The notes under the pieces: model-generated
Seen by the model: only the letters and a program-made list of their open reading frames with translations
The model's database searches: none
Told to the model about the DNA's origin: nothing
Program-made: the position numbers and the translations under genes
Assembly (NCBI GenBank): GCA_032207245.1
Contig: CM063504.1
Coordinates: 17,807,951 to 17,871,950, forward strand
Direction of reading: 5' to 3'
Source: Pardosa pseudoannulata
Lineage: Eukaryota; Arthropoda; Arachnida; Araneae; Lycosidae
Length of the DNA stretch: 64,000 bases
In this document: positions 38,024 through 50,747 of the stretch, piece after piece
Numbering within the stretch: position 1 is the stretch's first letter
Layout of the letters: every line of letters starts with the position of its first letter

Positions 38024-38275
38024 TTCCAATGTCGGGTGCTTGCTTTTATAAACAACTGCCGCTACCAAGCCGCAAATCTTTGTTGACTATTTTATTATGA
38101 GAGTACCATATAGGCATCTAACATTACTCTTTCAAGGCAACAAAGGCAAACAAAATGAACCTCGTAATATAAAAGCAGGGACCGAGAAGACCCCCATGCT
38201 TAGACTGCTACCTCCAGATGCATCGTTTGCAACACTGCAACCACGAACCTATTTTACATGCCACAGCCAACATTC
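38024..38275 (-). mobile_element. SINE family 2 body, minus strand
   Basis: Matches 17445-17703 over its length (TATTTTATTATGAGAGTACCATATA-like block, then CCTCCAGATGCATCGTTTGC and ACCACGAACCTATTTTACAT). Head absent. Confidence 0.65.
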
Positions 38276-38389
38276 TAATTTTCTAATTTTTCTCCAAAAC
38301 AGTCGTTTTTAAATTCAGTTAGTTACCTTAAACAGTATGTTCTGTGTTGTAATTAATCCTCGTTTACTGTTTTTGTTCTTACCCATCCT
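38276..38389. other. short spacer
   Basis: Nothing recognised. Confidence 0.3.
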
Positions 38390-39050
38390 ACTGATGTAGA
38401 ACAGCCTACACCAAGTCCAATAGACCCCGTCGCAATATTCGACTGGTCTACAGCTAAAGGCAATGTAATACTATACTCAAAACTCGAGTTGGTGTTACAT
38501 GGACACATGTATTTTTTTACGGTGGCCAAAGACTGACATACCGAGAGAGGGTGGACGAGCCCTGTTCCAGTGAGGTAAAAGTTCAACAGGAGAGGGGAAG
38601 GATGCCACCCCCGCCCTTGCCAGCTGAAGAGAAGGACAAATTTCCAATGGAGACGAAAGCCTCACCAAGAGGGGGGTGGATTCCAACCCGGCCCTCGGGA
38701 ACAGTAGTGGAGAGATGCCCGCTCGAAACGAGAGAGAACGGACATTATTCTGGAGACAGCTGAGACCGAGAAAGGTGCTTTCCGCTCGGCACTATTTAGT
38801 TATTCTCTGTCTTATTTCAGCCGTGTTTATGATTAAGATGTTCAGTGTACATATGTTTTAACAAAATCTATAAAATAATAAAATGTATAGTCAAGGATTT
38901 TGTCACTGCAATAATTAATTGTTGGCCAGTTAAGCTTTCATCGAATCCACGATACCTGCTCCAATAACAATAGGCGAGCAGGTACAGAAAAGAGGCGGGC
39001 GGTCATCGGAAAGGACAGCCGTGGACACGAGAGACCCTCTACAGGTAATG
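38390..39050 (+). mobile_element. LTR-like repeat, second copy
   Basis: 38845-39050 matches the first 205 bases of the window. The upstream part (38520-38840) is GC-richer and contains purine-rich runs and an ATTATT...AATAAAATG end, as LTRs often do. Exact ends and target duplication are not clear. The open frames here (for example 38551-38763) are not recognisable proteins. Confidence 0.4.
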
Positions 39051-39119
39051 TGCTCTTTGAGAGACGAACGATGAGAGATGAAGACTGACAAACTTCATGG
39101 AATGAAAAGAATGGGTTTT

Positions 39120-39247
39120 CGGAATTGAGAGGCAAGAACCAAGCAGATAATCCCCAGACTTGTCTACCTCCTCCAGAGGTATCATTTGTTGAACTTAAAA
39201 CACATTGCGACCACGAATCTATTTTACGTAACCCAGTCGCCACTAAT
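39120..39247 (-). mobile_element. SINE family 2 body fragment, minus strand
   Basis: CAAGCAGATAATCCCCAGAC, CTACCTCCTCCAGAGGTATC, CATTGCGACCACGAATCTAT and TTACGTAACCCAGTCGCCAC match the family. Confidence 0.65.
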
Positions 39248-40914
39248 GAACATACCATATTAAAATAATGTTATAAATTAGTAGGCGAATTACCTATAAT
39301 TCAAAAGTAATGCTAATAGCTTTCCACTCTGGTTTAGTTATATACATAATTGGGGTTTCATTTCAACTTGCAAAACTTTCAGATATGTATGCACTTTTTC
39401 ATTAACTAGTATTCCATATAGATGAATTACAGCTCGCATTTTAGAAGATGTTCATTTTAAGCTCCGCCTAGTGCTTTTCTCTTTCGGCACAAGTTCTAAT
39501 ATTATTTATTTCACTCGGAAAGATGGTAGACCGATAGTGGGAAAATTATTAAAATATAAAACAATGCTGATGCTTGTTTAGGTTATTAAAGATTTTGACA
39601 AAATATTTCACTTCCAAAATGGTTAAATATTAATATTCAAACTATATTTTTTATTAAATTTAATATATTTTTATTTAAAAAAATAGTGAAATATACGGGG
39701 TCTCAGTTTAATTTGATTTCCTCTCCCACAGAAATTAAATTCTAGCTACGGCTTTCACTGAAATAAATTTTGTATTTGTTAAATATTTAAAATGTTTGGA
39801 GAGGCCAAAAGTAGATATCTTACAAAATTAGTTTCATCGTCTTTATGTAAAGATAATTTTGAGGCAAAGTAATGGACAGTATTATTTCAAATACGTAACT
39901 CTTTGTAAAAAAATGAATTTCTGGCCATCAAATTTTTATTTTTAAAATTTTATTTATGTATTGTTGGCGCATGCGAGCCAACATCATATTTCGTGTGGAA
40001 AACCGCCATTTTGGGACAGACTATAGTTCGCTATCGTAAGTGGCGTGAGCAAAAAGTGATGTTAAAACCCGAATTTCACAATTAATTTTTCTTATGTTTT
40101 TTTTATCAAAATTAATGGCTGTAAATAATTGTATAAATTTATGAAGTGTGTAAAAATAAAAAAGGAAAAGAAGTAGCTGTTCCGTTGATTTCTTTAAAAA
40201 AAAAAGTGATACAACATATATGCTTTGAACAGGGCTTTCTAACATTCTATTAAATAGTTTTAAATTCGGAGTTGTCAATATACAAAAAGGTTTATAGTGT
40301 GTACTTAATTTTGGTATATACTGTATAACTGTGTGAAAATTAAAGGAAAAACAATACCTCTGTGAACTTGATAGCATGAACGAATAAATAATCCTTTCTA
40401 CTAAAAATGAAAGAAAACGCCAACCTAGATGCTTCCCCTCTTTTTTTAACCCAACTCTATTGTGTAGTTACAAGTTATAGTGGTAGCTTAGGGAAAATTC
40501 CGAAACGCATCTGTAACCCACAAATTCTAAATCAGATACGCCGAGTTCATTCCAGTCACGTTTCTCCGCTCTCCAAAAGTGTGCGATTCTATCTTAGTGG
40601 AAGTCCATTTCAATTAATGGTTATGTCAGCCACTTGCGCCAGACACTCTATCGTAACCATCTCTTTGAACTATTCACCCTCGTTATGATTTTTTATAGAA
40701 AAAAATATTATTTCTTTGTGTTTTGTTCCTAGATTAAAATTTCTTACTTTGCTTATAACTTTAACCGTTTGAGTCCCAGAATGTTTTGAAATAACACTGT
40801 CGAAAAATCCCGAACAGCGCATACATGGATACGAAAAAACACAAGCAGCGCTATATCGCTTCTTTTATTTTATGTTCTAAACATATGTGCTTCAATATTG
40901 CACTACTATTATAG
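39248..40914. other. AT-rich stretch, no supported gene
   Basis: Open frames at 40021-40377 (minus) and 40407-40688 (plus) have no identifiable domain. No repeat relationship was seen. Confidence 0.35.
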
Positions 40915-41940
40915 TACTAGCATATAGCCCGTCATATGACGGGATCCTTAAAATTTTTACCATGATCACTTACCTCAAAGAAAGAAAGTCCTCCTGCAAA
41001 AATTATTAAGCCATTAAAAATACTTTTATTATAACTTTATTATTATCTATATTATCCTCCAATCAAAATAAAACAAACTATCTTATAATGTAATTATCGA
41101 TTACGTAATCACTTATCTCAAAGAAAGAAAAGAAAGTAATTATTGAGCCATTAAATATACTTTTATTATAACTTTATTATTATCTATATTATCCTCCAAT
41201 CAAAATAATAAAAGAAATTATCTTATAACTTAATTATCGATTACATGATCACTTATCTCAAAGAAAGAAAAGAAAGTCCTCCTGCAAAAATTATTAAGCC
41301 ATTAAATATACTTTTATTATAAATTTATTATTATCTATATTATCCTCCAATCAAAATACTAAGAGAAATTATCTTATAATTTAATTGTCGATTACATGAT
41401 TACTTATCTCAAATAAAGAAAAGAAAGTCCTCCTGCAAAAATTATTAGGCCATTAAATATGCTTTTGATATAACTATATCGGTATCAGTATCACTCTCCA
41501 ACCAATATAATAAAAGAAATTATCTTATAATTTAATTATCGATTACATACTCACTTATCTCAGAGAAAAAAAATAAAAGTCCTCCTGCAAAAATTATTAC
41601 GGCCATTAAATATGCTTTTGATATAACTATATCTGTATCAGTATCACTCTCCAACCAATATAATAAAAGAAATTATCTTGTAATTTAATTATCGATTATA
41701 TGATCACTTATCTCAAAGAAAGAAAAGAAAGTCCTCCTGCAAAAATTATTAAGCCATTAAATATACTTTTATTATAACTTTATTATTATCTATATTATCC
41801 TCCAATCAAAATAATAATAATAAATACCTGATGATTTAACTACCGATTATACGATCCCTTATCTCAAACCAAGAAAGTAAAGTTCTCTTACAAAAAATCT
41901 TAATCCATTAAATATACTTTTTTGGGTAAACATTAGACTT
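40915..41940. repeat. tandem repeat array, ~151-base unit, about 6 copies
   Basis: The unit opens ACTTATCTCAAAGAAAGAAA, then GTCCTCCTGCAAAAATTATT, CCATTAAATATACTTTTATT, CCTCCAATCAAAATAATAAA and TTAATTATCGATTACATGAT. Unit starts fall at about 40968, 41111, 41251, 41402, 41553, 41706 and 41857. One early unit lacks the CCTCCTGCA part. A leading TAGCATATAGCCCGTCATATG (split: TAGCATATAGCCC / GTCATATGACGGG) resembles 49184, so the array may lie inside a larger element. Confidence 0.92.
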
Positions 41941-42540
41941 ATATCGATTATATTACTTTAAAATGAGGTTAATAAAATAATAATGCAAAAGATGAATGAA
42001 CTCAGACTGAATTTTGACTGATTTTCTTTTTCCTTCTGTGCCAGAAAAAAAAATGACCAGATAGTTTTATTACTGTCCGAATATCGATTAGTCTCAAAAT
42101 CCCTTAGTTTTTATCTCGGAAATATATACATTGAAACCTGTGTATAGTGGCTTTTTTTTCTTAGAACTCATTATTTAGTTTAGGAGTTTAGGGTTTTTTT
42201 AACATCCAAGATAACGTAATAATTGTACAAAAAATTATTTTTTGCAATTTTCAACATATTAAAAACTTCCTTTAAAAAGAAATTTTTTATTATATATTTA
42301 TTTGACGTATAGCGAGTTTAAAGATGTCGACTATTTCTTTTCTAAAAATTCTCTCGCTACTAAAATTTTTAGAAGTTTCCAGTTCTGAGGAATACTTGTA
42401 CAAGTTACCCGAGATCTAAGTGAAGAAAATATTTTTCTCCGTTAAAGAGAAAATATTTTATTTTCTAATTACGGTAATTTTCTCTAATTAATTATTTTTT
42501 TATCTAAGGCTATTAATTTTCTTTCAGTTCTTGTAATCTA
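41941..42540. other. AT-rich stretch, nothing recognised
   Basis: No gene is supported. Confidence 0.35.
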
Positions 42541-42890
42541 ATTTACTATGGATGGGCGTAGACAGAACCGATAGTGCGCTGCCTTTTAGTACAGGAGCCC
42601 ATGGGTTCGAATTCCACTGCTGACTATTTGTTTACAGCCTTTCGGAATTGCCTTTAAGTATAATATCCCAGTCTTGGTATCCCTCGGGTAGCAAAAAAGT
42701 AGACCTATCTAATTTACTATGGATGGAAGAAGACAGAACCGATAGTGCGCTGCCTTTCCGTACGGGAGCCCATGGGTTCGAATTCCACTGCTGACGTAAT
42801 TGTTTACAGCCCTTCGGATTTGCCTTTAAGCACAATATCCCAGTCTTGGTGTCCCTCGGGTAGCAAAAAAAGTAGACCTATCGGTCTAAG
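42541..42890 (+). mobile_element. two SINE family 1 variants in tandem
   Basis: The blocks at 42541-42711 and 42712-42890 are about 171 bases apart and nearly the same: GACAGAACCGATAGTGCGCT, GAGCCCATGGGTTCGAATTC (B box) and AATATCCCAGTCTTGGT, each ending in TAGCAAAAAAGTAGACCTAT. Their shared flank ATTTACTATGGATGG shows a tandem duplication, not two insertions. The head differs from the main family, so it is a subfamily. Confidence 0.85.
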
Positions 42891-43034
42891 ATAAATCAAA
42901 CCTGAGACATTCTGATTTATTTCCACTGAATTCTTTTACAATTAATTTAATCTCTGTGTAGCGGATATCAAATAAAAGTTTTCATGTTTATATTTATTGA
43001 CTGGTATGAACTACCAAAAGCTGCTAATTGTTCT

Positions 43035-43381
43035 TTAACACCTTAACGTGAACGCACGAGTTAACTTGAGCGCTCTAAACTGGCCAAACTATGCAAAATC
43101 GAGATATTTCGAGCGGCGTTGCATTTTATTTTGATATAATTTTTCACACTCAAATGCAATCGAGAATTGAAAATAACAATGTGAAAGCAAAAAAAAAACA
43201 ATCATTTTATTGATATTTATCATTTACATGGGATTGTAAGCTATAACACTTACTTATTCAAGTATAAAATATATATATTTTTTTTTCTAAATTCAACGTT
43301 CTAAATTGTGTTTTTTACATTTGAAAAAATTGATTTTTTTTGCGCGGCCTTTTTCAAAACAACTGTGTAGTAAGAGGTTAA
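43035..43381. mobile_element. possible TTAA-flanked element
   Basis: TTAA occurs at both edges with TTAACACCTTAACG on the left and, in reverse complement, TTAACCTCTTACTACAC on the right. The inverted match is weak, and TTAA is frequent in AT-rich DNA. Confidence 0.3.
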
Positions 43382-45059
43382 TAGTATTTTGCCTTAATAA
43401 TAAATTTAACTGTTATATTGCTATATTAAGGCTTCGAATAATGCTAAATTGTATTGCTTTCGTTGCCTTAAATTTTCAACTGTATCTTCTAAATTCATTG
43501 ATGCGCAGTTTTGCTTTTAAACTTGTGAAAATACACTTCCGTTCCCTTCAAGTCGCACGTTTGCATAGTATAAAGACGTAATGTATAAGATAATGCGCAA
43601 AAAAATCCAAATGTGGAGATTTGTAAAATCTGCAAATGGTTTCTAAAAATAAAATCTATAAATTTTATCTCGACCCTAAATCGCCATCATACTGCAGTGT
43701 TAACTTTCAAAGAAACTAGACATCTGTTTTACCTGTTTTATTTTTATTTATTTACTCATTTATTTCACTATCGTGATCGTGAAGTTTCATAAAATGTAGG
43801 TCAATGGTAAGATGCAAAGTCGAACTCCGACCGTTCTTATTCGTTCTTATTCTTATTCTATTTCAAAGATGTAAGTACTTTAATGAGGGAAACTATATCG
43901 AGATCTCCTCTAAAGTGTTTTCATTATCTGATCTGTTGATTCCTTTTATCGATGAAGCAGAAAGTCCCCATTTTATCTTGAAATGAAATAAATTGTCAAT
44001 TGGTTTCTATTTGGGAGTTGAACTTTTTCTGGAACAATTTAGGCTACTGAGTTCAAAAATAACTTAGATGTTAATATAAAGTCGGAGTTAACAGGCGAAG
44101 CAATTTCTTTGATGGCAATTTAGGTCGCCTTCATTACAATGATCTCATCAAGCACCATACACTAATTACGACCATTTCCGTAAGATATAGCAACACTAAT
44201 TTACTCTATGAGCAACACTGACCGAAACATTCGTGTTGGTTCTGTCGAAATGAAAGCGCCATCTAGTTGCTGCTAGAACTACTACTCTCATTTTGGAATA
44301 TTTTAGAAATTCAATTTTTAGCCTTTTGCTTTGATATTCTAAAAAATTAAATAAATAAATAACAGCGTCTGAGGTCATTCATCTACATTTTACTTTAACA
44401 ATTTAAAAATATGTTTTAAAAATATGATTTACTAAGATATGAAATATTAGTTTAGTTGGAAGTATAATGAATACTTGGAAACACAAAAAGATTTGTTGTT
44501 AAGTAACTTATCCCACTTTTCTTTTAGTTTACGTCAGACATAGTTTCAAAATTGTATTGTACGATTTCTGAAAACATTTATCTGAAATAGAGTGTTATTT
44601 AAAGGTATATTATTTTCAGAATAAAAATTAATGTAAAATAAACACTGACTAATATTTTTCCCCTAAAATATACCGTTTTAGATGTTTTATATAGAGAAAA
44701 CCTAGGGAATTTTGCTATCTACCACTGTCAATTTCACTAGTAGCCACTTTCTAAAGTTGTAAATTTTAAACGATTAAAAAAACTGTTAATACTATTAATC
44801 TAAAATATGTCAATATTGCACAATAATAATAATAATTTTAATATAATATGAAATCCTATATATTGTAAGCATATTTAGCTTTTGGAAGAAAAATTCTTTC
44901 TTTGGTTATTTAATATTATTATCCATACTTTATCCCTAGTACTTTAATGTGTGGAAAAATCAGTGTACAAAATACCACTTATATTCAGATAACTGGTAAA
45001 ATGTATTGCATGTTATATACATTTCAAGTGTTATGTTAAGTGCTAATAATAACTTTTTT
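43382..45059. other. AT-rich stretch, no supported gene
   Basis: Only short open frames without identifiable domains. Confidence 0.35.
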
Positions 45060-46340
45060 ATTTACTTTATAAATATGAGTACTCGCTATTCATTTCTAAC
45101 CGCTCTACAATTTTAAGTAGGCACTATTTATTTCATAAAAGGCAATAATAACTTTTTTTCTAGTAATAACTTTATTTTAATACTTTATAGATATTTGAAC
45201 TCTAAATACTCATTTCTAAATACTCTACAATTTTGATAGAGTACTATTTAGTACTATTTGCTTCATAATATCCAATAACTTGACCAATAATAATTTAATT
45301 GTAATACTTTATAAATATTTAGACATTCCATACTCATTTCTAACCTCTCTACAATTTAAGAATGTACTATTTACTTCATAACATGCAATAACTTAACTAA
45401 TAATAACTTTAATACTTTATAAATATTTAAACATTCCATACTCATTTCTAACCTCTCTACAATTTTGAGAATGTACTATTTACATCACACTATGCAATAA
45501 CTTAACTAATAATAACTTTCATACTTTATAAATATTTAAACATTCCATACTCATTTCTAACCTCTCTACAATTTAAGAATGTACTATTTACTTCATAACA
45601 TGCAATAACTTGACTAACAATAACTTTAATACTTTATAAATATTTAAACATTCCATACTCATTTCTAACCACTCTACAATTTTGAGAATGTACTATTTAC
45701 ATCATAATATGCAATAACTTAACTAATAATAACTTTAATACTTTATAAATATTTAAACATTCCATACTCCTTTCTAACCTCTCTACAATTTTGAGAATGT
45801 ACTACTTACTGCATAATATGCAATAACTTAACTAATAATAACTTTAATACTTTATATATATTTAAACATTCCATACTCATTTCTAACCTCTCTACAATTT
45901 TGAGAATGTACTATTTACTTCATAATATGCAATAACTTAACTAATAATAACTTTAATACTTTATAAATATTTAAACATTCCCTACTCATTTGTAACCTCT
46001 CTACAATTTTGAGAATGTACTATTTACTTTATAACATGCAATAACTTAACTAATAATAACTTTAATACTTTATAAATATTTAAACATTCCCTACTCATTT
46101 CTAACCTCTCTACAATTTTGAGAATGAATAATTTACTTTATAATATGCAATAACTTAATAATAACTTTATAAATATTTAAACATTCCATACTCATTTCTA
46201 ACCTCTCTACAATTTTGAGAATGTACTATTTACTGCATAATATGCAATAACTTAACTAATAACTTTAATAATTTATAAATATTTAAACATTCCATACTCA
46301 TTTTTAATTGCTCTACAATTTTGAAAATGTACTTAAACAA
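45060..46340. repeat. tandem repeat array, ~109-base unit, about 12 copies
   Basis: The unit contains ACTCATTTCTAACCTCTCTA, CAATTTTGAGAATGTACTAT, TTACTTCATAATATGCAATA and ACTTTATAAATATTTAAACA. Starts of ACTCATTTCTAAC recur at about 45331, 45440, 45549, 45657, 45767, 45877, 45984, 46094, 46189 and 46298. The first two units are longer (about 123) and more diverged, and one unit near 46150 lacks about 14 bases. Central units are most alike, as expected from unequal exchange. Confidence 0.95.
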
Positions 46341-47214
46341 CATGCAAAATAAAATAACAGTGATTAAAAATAAATGTCTCGAAGCACATAATTTGTAATT
46401 TCTCTTTTAAAATGAAGTATTTACACATCGTTATAAAATAATTAATATTTTGTTTTCATTATTACTGTGATTTAATTTATACATTTTACACGAATGTTTA
46501 TAACAGCGAAATATTATTCTCAGATCTTAACGGTATCTTAAAAATTAAAATTACCTTGATATATGTATAAGTAATGCGCATGGAGAATTTTCAACAAAAT
46601 TGTTTTTAAACAATCAATATCTAATGATTCCCAAAATAATTAATATTTAATGTTTTACCTTCAAAAGTTAAGCACTTTTGCATAAAAGTATTGGTAATAA
46701 CATAATAATTCAAAATCAATTCAAAATAATAAAAGTTTGTTTTGAAAGTCATTACAGTTCCTCTAAATGAACAAAACTGTTTGAGTTGATTACTAACATC
46801 TGTTGGAAAACAGCATATATTTCAATTTTATCTCACATCTGGGTTTTTTCCTCCATATTATGGATTTCCCTATAAAGAAAGTTCTTAGAAATTATTGTAT
46901 TTAATGATCTGAATTATATAAATAGACAGCATAATTTCTGACTGATTCTCCACGAATCTAAAATTTTTAAAGAAATGGACACCAACATGAATTTCTTGCA
47001 TGCCTATTATATTGACTACTTGTTGGAAAGGTTCATCGATAAAAAGAAAATATCGATACAAATTATTTAGGTCGTAACCGCATTTCATTTTATGTAAATA
47101 TATTGTGTCAGCCATGATATAAATTAACTTCCATGATTTAAATTAAAGTAGTGTTGGTAAGCAATATCGACGTACAATGTTTAAAAATGCTTTCTCAAAT
47201 TTGATTTTAATTTG

Positions 47215-47215
<1 letters not shown>
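46341..47215. other. AT-rich stretch, nothing recognised
   Basis: No gene is supported. Confidence 0.35.

Positions 47216-47267
<52 letters not shown>
47216..47267. repeat. (TA)n microsatellite
   Basis: About 26 TA units. Confidence 0.96.
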
Positions 47268-47270
<3 letters not shown>

Positions 47271-48144
47271 CGTTCGATCTGGACGAATAAACATCCATGA
47301 AATTTACCCCAACACTACTTATATTACTATGATTACAACTTATTTTACTATGATTATAACTCTTTTTTTTAACTTCATGGTCTTAAAAATCATTTTTTCA
47401 AAGACATCAATGATCAATTATGAATATTAGCTATTCCAACACAAATATTATCGAGAATTACTTTCGGAATTAAATTTATAAATCCTTAAAATCTTTAAAC
47501 CCTTTGGGTTTTAGATAAATTTCATTAACAAATTATCCATTATTTATTTTTTAAAAGTTCGCCTGTTGAGACTACAATTATACTGTTCGTTAATTCTAAC
47601 AGATATTTAAAAAGATTACAGCCGTGAATTTTACCTTATGTTTATTGAAGAATATTAATATCAATACAGAAACATTTTATAATAAGAATAAATTGTTCAA
47701 ATAGTGATAAAAAATAGTGTACAATAAAACGCACGTTAATTCAGGCTACTTAATATCAGCCTGAACGAATCCAACACAAACCTTTTTACAAATAATTCCC
47801 TAAAAGTTCTTTAATTTTTAGTATAAATTACTAACGGCATGTATGCACTAACTCATTTAGGCTCGTGGGAGAAAGTGTTCACTTACTTGCATGCAAATTA
47901 CTTATATATTTGAAGATTAATCATTTTTTTTTTTTTAATCTGATGTGGACACCAGATGAGTGTTTCTTCACACCTGTTATATCATCTATCTTTTTATTTT
48001 GTGTGAAGAGTGATCAGATTTATCATTTACACGTTCTCCTCAATATTCATAGTAGGTTTCGTTTCTCAGAGTAGCGTATTGTCTGAACAGAGTTCCAAAA
48101 CAGCAGCGATAATATTCGTTATACTGAGACTTTTTGTTTCTTGG
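47268..48144. other. AT-rich stretch, nothing recognised
   Basis: No gene is supported. Confidence 0.35.
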
Positions 48145-49169
48145 TGTAACGATCCGTTACATGACCCTAAAGAACGAGGAGCCCGAAGGTGACTTTTCGA
48201 CGCGGAAAATTACGATTAGCGGCAGGTAGAAACGGGTGGTCTAACAATACACGTGTATACTTAATTAAAAACTGTCCGTGTGCTGGAGCCAGTGCGTCTG
48301 AGGCTTTGTGAGACTATTGAGTGGAAAGACTCTGTGAAATGATTGTAAATAATTACAGTGCACATGTGCGCCCATTAGCGGTAGCGAAAAAGGCAATTAA
48401 GTTGTTTGGGTCGGCTGATCTGAAGACGGCTTTTCGGCCACATATGGAAACGAAACAGCTGATTCAGGCGGGAAGTGACCGCAAGATTGCATCATCCTGC
48501 TTCTGGAAGTTTCCCGAAGAATCGCGTAAGGGGAACAGGGACCGCTATAAAAGAAGAGTGGCGGTGCCAAGACGGGGGCTTTTTCTTCTTGAGGCTTCTT
48601 CCTGAGAGAGCTTTTGTAGCTCGAGAGGAATCGCTCGTATCTCCGATTCTGGAGTTTGCTTGATTAGAGACCGCCAGCGTCTCTGTTTGCTAAGAAGTCG
48701 ACCTTCGACTTGGGAATCCCATTCCCGTTATTTTGCTAATTTATTTTTACTTCGTGCATAGAAGTATGTAGCCGAGAGTTACCCTTGCTCTCAATTTGGA
48801 TCGTCTTGCATCCCGAGTCTTCCTTCACGAACCCCAGCGTGATACGCACTCTGAACTTTCGAACCTTGGTGTGAAAGCCGACTGCACAAATCGTCAGCCC
48901 GGAAGTGATAGTGTCAGCGTTTATTACCGACACTAATTAGCGAACAATTCCAGTGATTAGAAGCCCTAGCCATACTGTATCCGGTACCCACGCATCCTTA
49001 TTGTGTGAATGTCATCTCAGCCCGAGATACCAGAATATTCAGAAATCTACTGAATCTGTACATAGCTGTACATAATTTATTGACCTGAATAAAATATTTA
49101 GTCTAGATTAAACAGTTTTCTAGCCTGTTTCATTGACGGCTTCGCCTACCATGTCTCCAGTACGTTACA
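48145..49169 (+). mobile_element. probable solo LTR of about 1.0 kb
   Basis: It starts TGTAACGATCCGTTACATG and ends CCAGTACGTTACA, giving TGTAAC...GTTACA inverted ends. Inside are a TATA box (CCGCTATAAAAGAAG at about 48541) and AATAAA at about 49089, in the right order for U3, R and U5. It is far less AT-rich than its flanks. No 5-base target duplication is visible (CTTGG left, AATAG right), so it may have formed by recombination between two elements, or the flank has been altered. Confidence 0.65.
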
Positions 49170-49181
49170 ATAGATACTTCT

Positions 49182-50062
49182 TAACATAGACTAGCATATA
49201 GTCCGTCATATAACGGGATTAGTAAAATTTTTAATTTTCCAAAGCATTATGGAAAGTATTTGTAAGGAATTGTAAAGTACCCTATGAGGCAGGTAAAAAA
49301 AATGGTTTGTTTTTTGGCTGAGAATACACATTCAATAATTTGTTTATCTTCACACTCCTCTAAGTCTCCCGATACTGTGAATGCAGTATAGAATTACGTT
49401 GAATTCCTTTAGTCAAACCGTGTGGTTATGCATAAAAAAACAAACACACAAATGAAGAAACTTCTTTATTTTCAAAGATATATAAATTAAACGCTAAATA
49501 TTTATCATTCCGTGAAATAGACTCCTGGACTTTTATGAAAAGAATTTGTTGTTAATACCGGCGATAAAATTTTCATTGCAACAAAAAATAACCGATGATT
49601 AAATTTAAAACTATCAAACATGTACGTAATCGATTATTTAAGCTAAATATAAAATAAAATTATTAACGAAATATCTAAATTCATTGATAAAATGTATGAA
49701 AATAACGCAGACGACATTGAAATAATATAAAATAAGAAATGATTAAAGGAGATGATTAAAGGAATGACTTCATAATACTGGAAAAAAATGTTATATTTAC
49801 CTATTTATTATGGGATAAATTGATAGATTTAATTGGCTCCTCTTAACCGGGGAAAACAGGGCTGGAAATAATGACATTAATCACTTGAAAAGGGAGGAAG
49901 GGTGGATTTCGAACGTTTTAAAGACTTGCTTTGAATTTTTCTAACCCTGACTCATCAAGAACCTAATAGGGATACCCCTCTCCATTCCAGGTTCAACCAT
50001 TTCATTAATTCGAGGACAGACGGACAGATAACTTAGTCTATTATTATATAAGGGACAGTTCT
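49182..50062 (+). mobile_element. unclassified interspersed repeat with CTAG start and ACGGACAG end
   Basis: It opens CTAGCATATAGTCCGTCATA and closes GAGGACAGACGGACAGATAA followed by a TATATAAGG end. The opening matches 40918-40945, and the overall plan matches the element at 16050-16520. No coding frame is preserved. Confidence 0.45.
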
Positions 50063-50747
50063 TAACCAATTTTTTCTTTCGATTACATTACTCCTTTTAC
50101 TCCGCAACGTGAAATATTAAACAGCAAAATTTCAAAATTATTCTCCTCAAATAATAGATTTTTATTTTTGTTATATAAATTGGACTACAATAACATTATT
50201 TCAGCTGCACATGAATAAGTCGATATCTTTTATCATTGTAGATTGGTAGCGTTAATATCCTGTATAATGAGATTTTACCGAGTGCGGTTTGCAATAAAAA
50301 ATGTAGATGCATCACTAGATTTTATAACAATTTATATAATAATATAATAATAAATATAAATATAAAATTTCAACATTTTGCTAAGTGCTTTTGAGCTACG
50401 TTCTACAGCGTTAATATAAGTCATATTGAAACTTTTCGTTACATAGATGACAGCTTTTAATCAAAAGGAAAGGAGGATGTAACTAGATGTTATAAAATCC
50501 CTAAATCCAAAATTTCGACCTTCTATGTTTTTGAGTTATAACGAGATACGTTCGTACAGACGTTAATACGAAACTTATCAAAACCTATTAAAATCTGGAC
50601 AAAATGAGTATTTAAAGTTTCAAACTTGAAGTTTCCTTGTACATATATGAAGACGTAATATTGAAACTTGTCAAAATTCATTCAGTCGGGGACAAAATGA
50701 GTAATTTATTGGTTATATGATTGGTTAAATGAGGTCAATTTGATTCG
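50063..50747. other. AT-rich stretch, nothing recognised
   Basis: No gene is supported. Confidence 0.35.

Noticed and set aside
38551..38763. Proline-rich open frame
   Set aside because: It lies in the GC-richer LTR-like repeat and has no recognisable protein. Composition alone makes it open.
40407..40688. 93-codon + strand frame
   Set aside because: No identifiable domain or splice context. The C-terminal part is unremarkable and nothing similar recurs.
45060..46340. CRISPR-like array
   Set aside because: The units are contiguous 109-base tandem repeats without unique spacers, in eukaryotic DNA.
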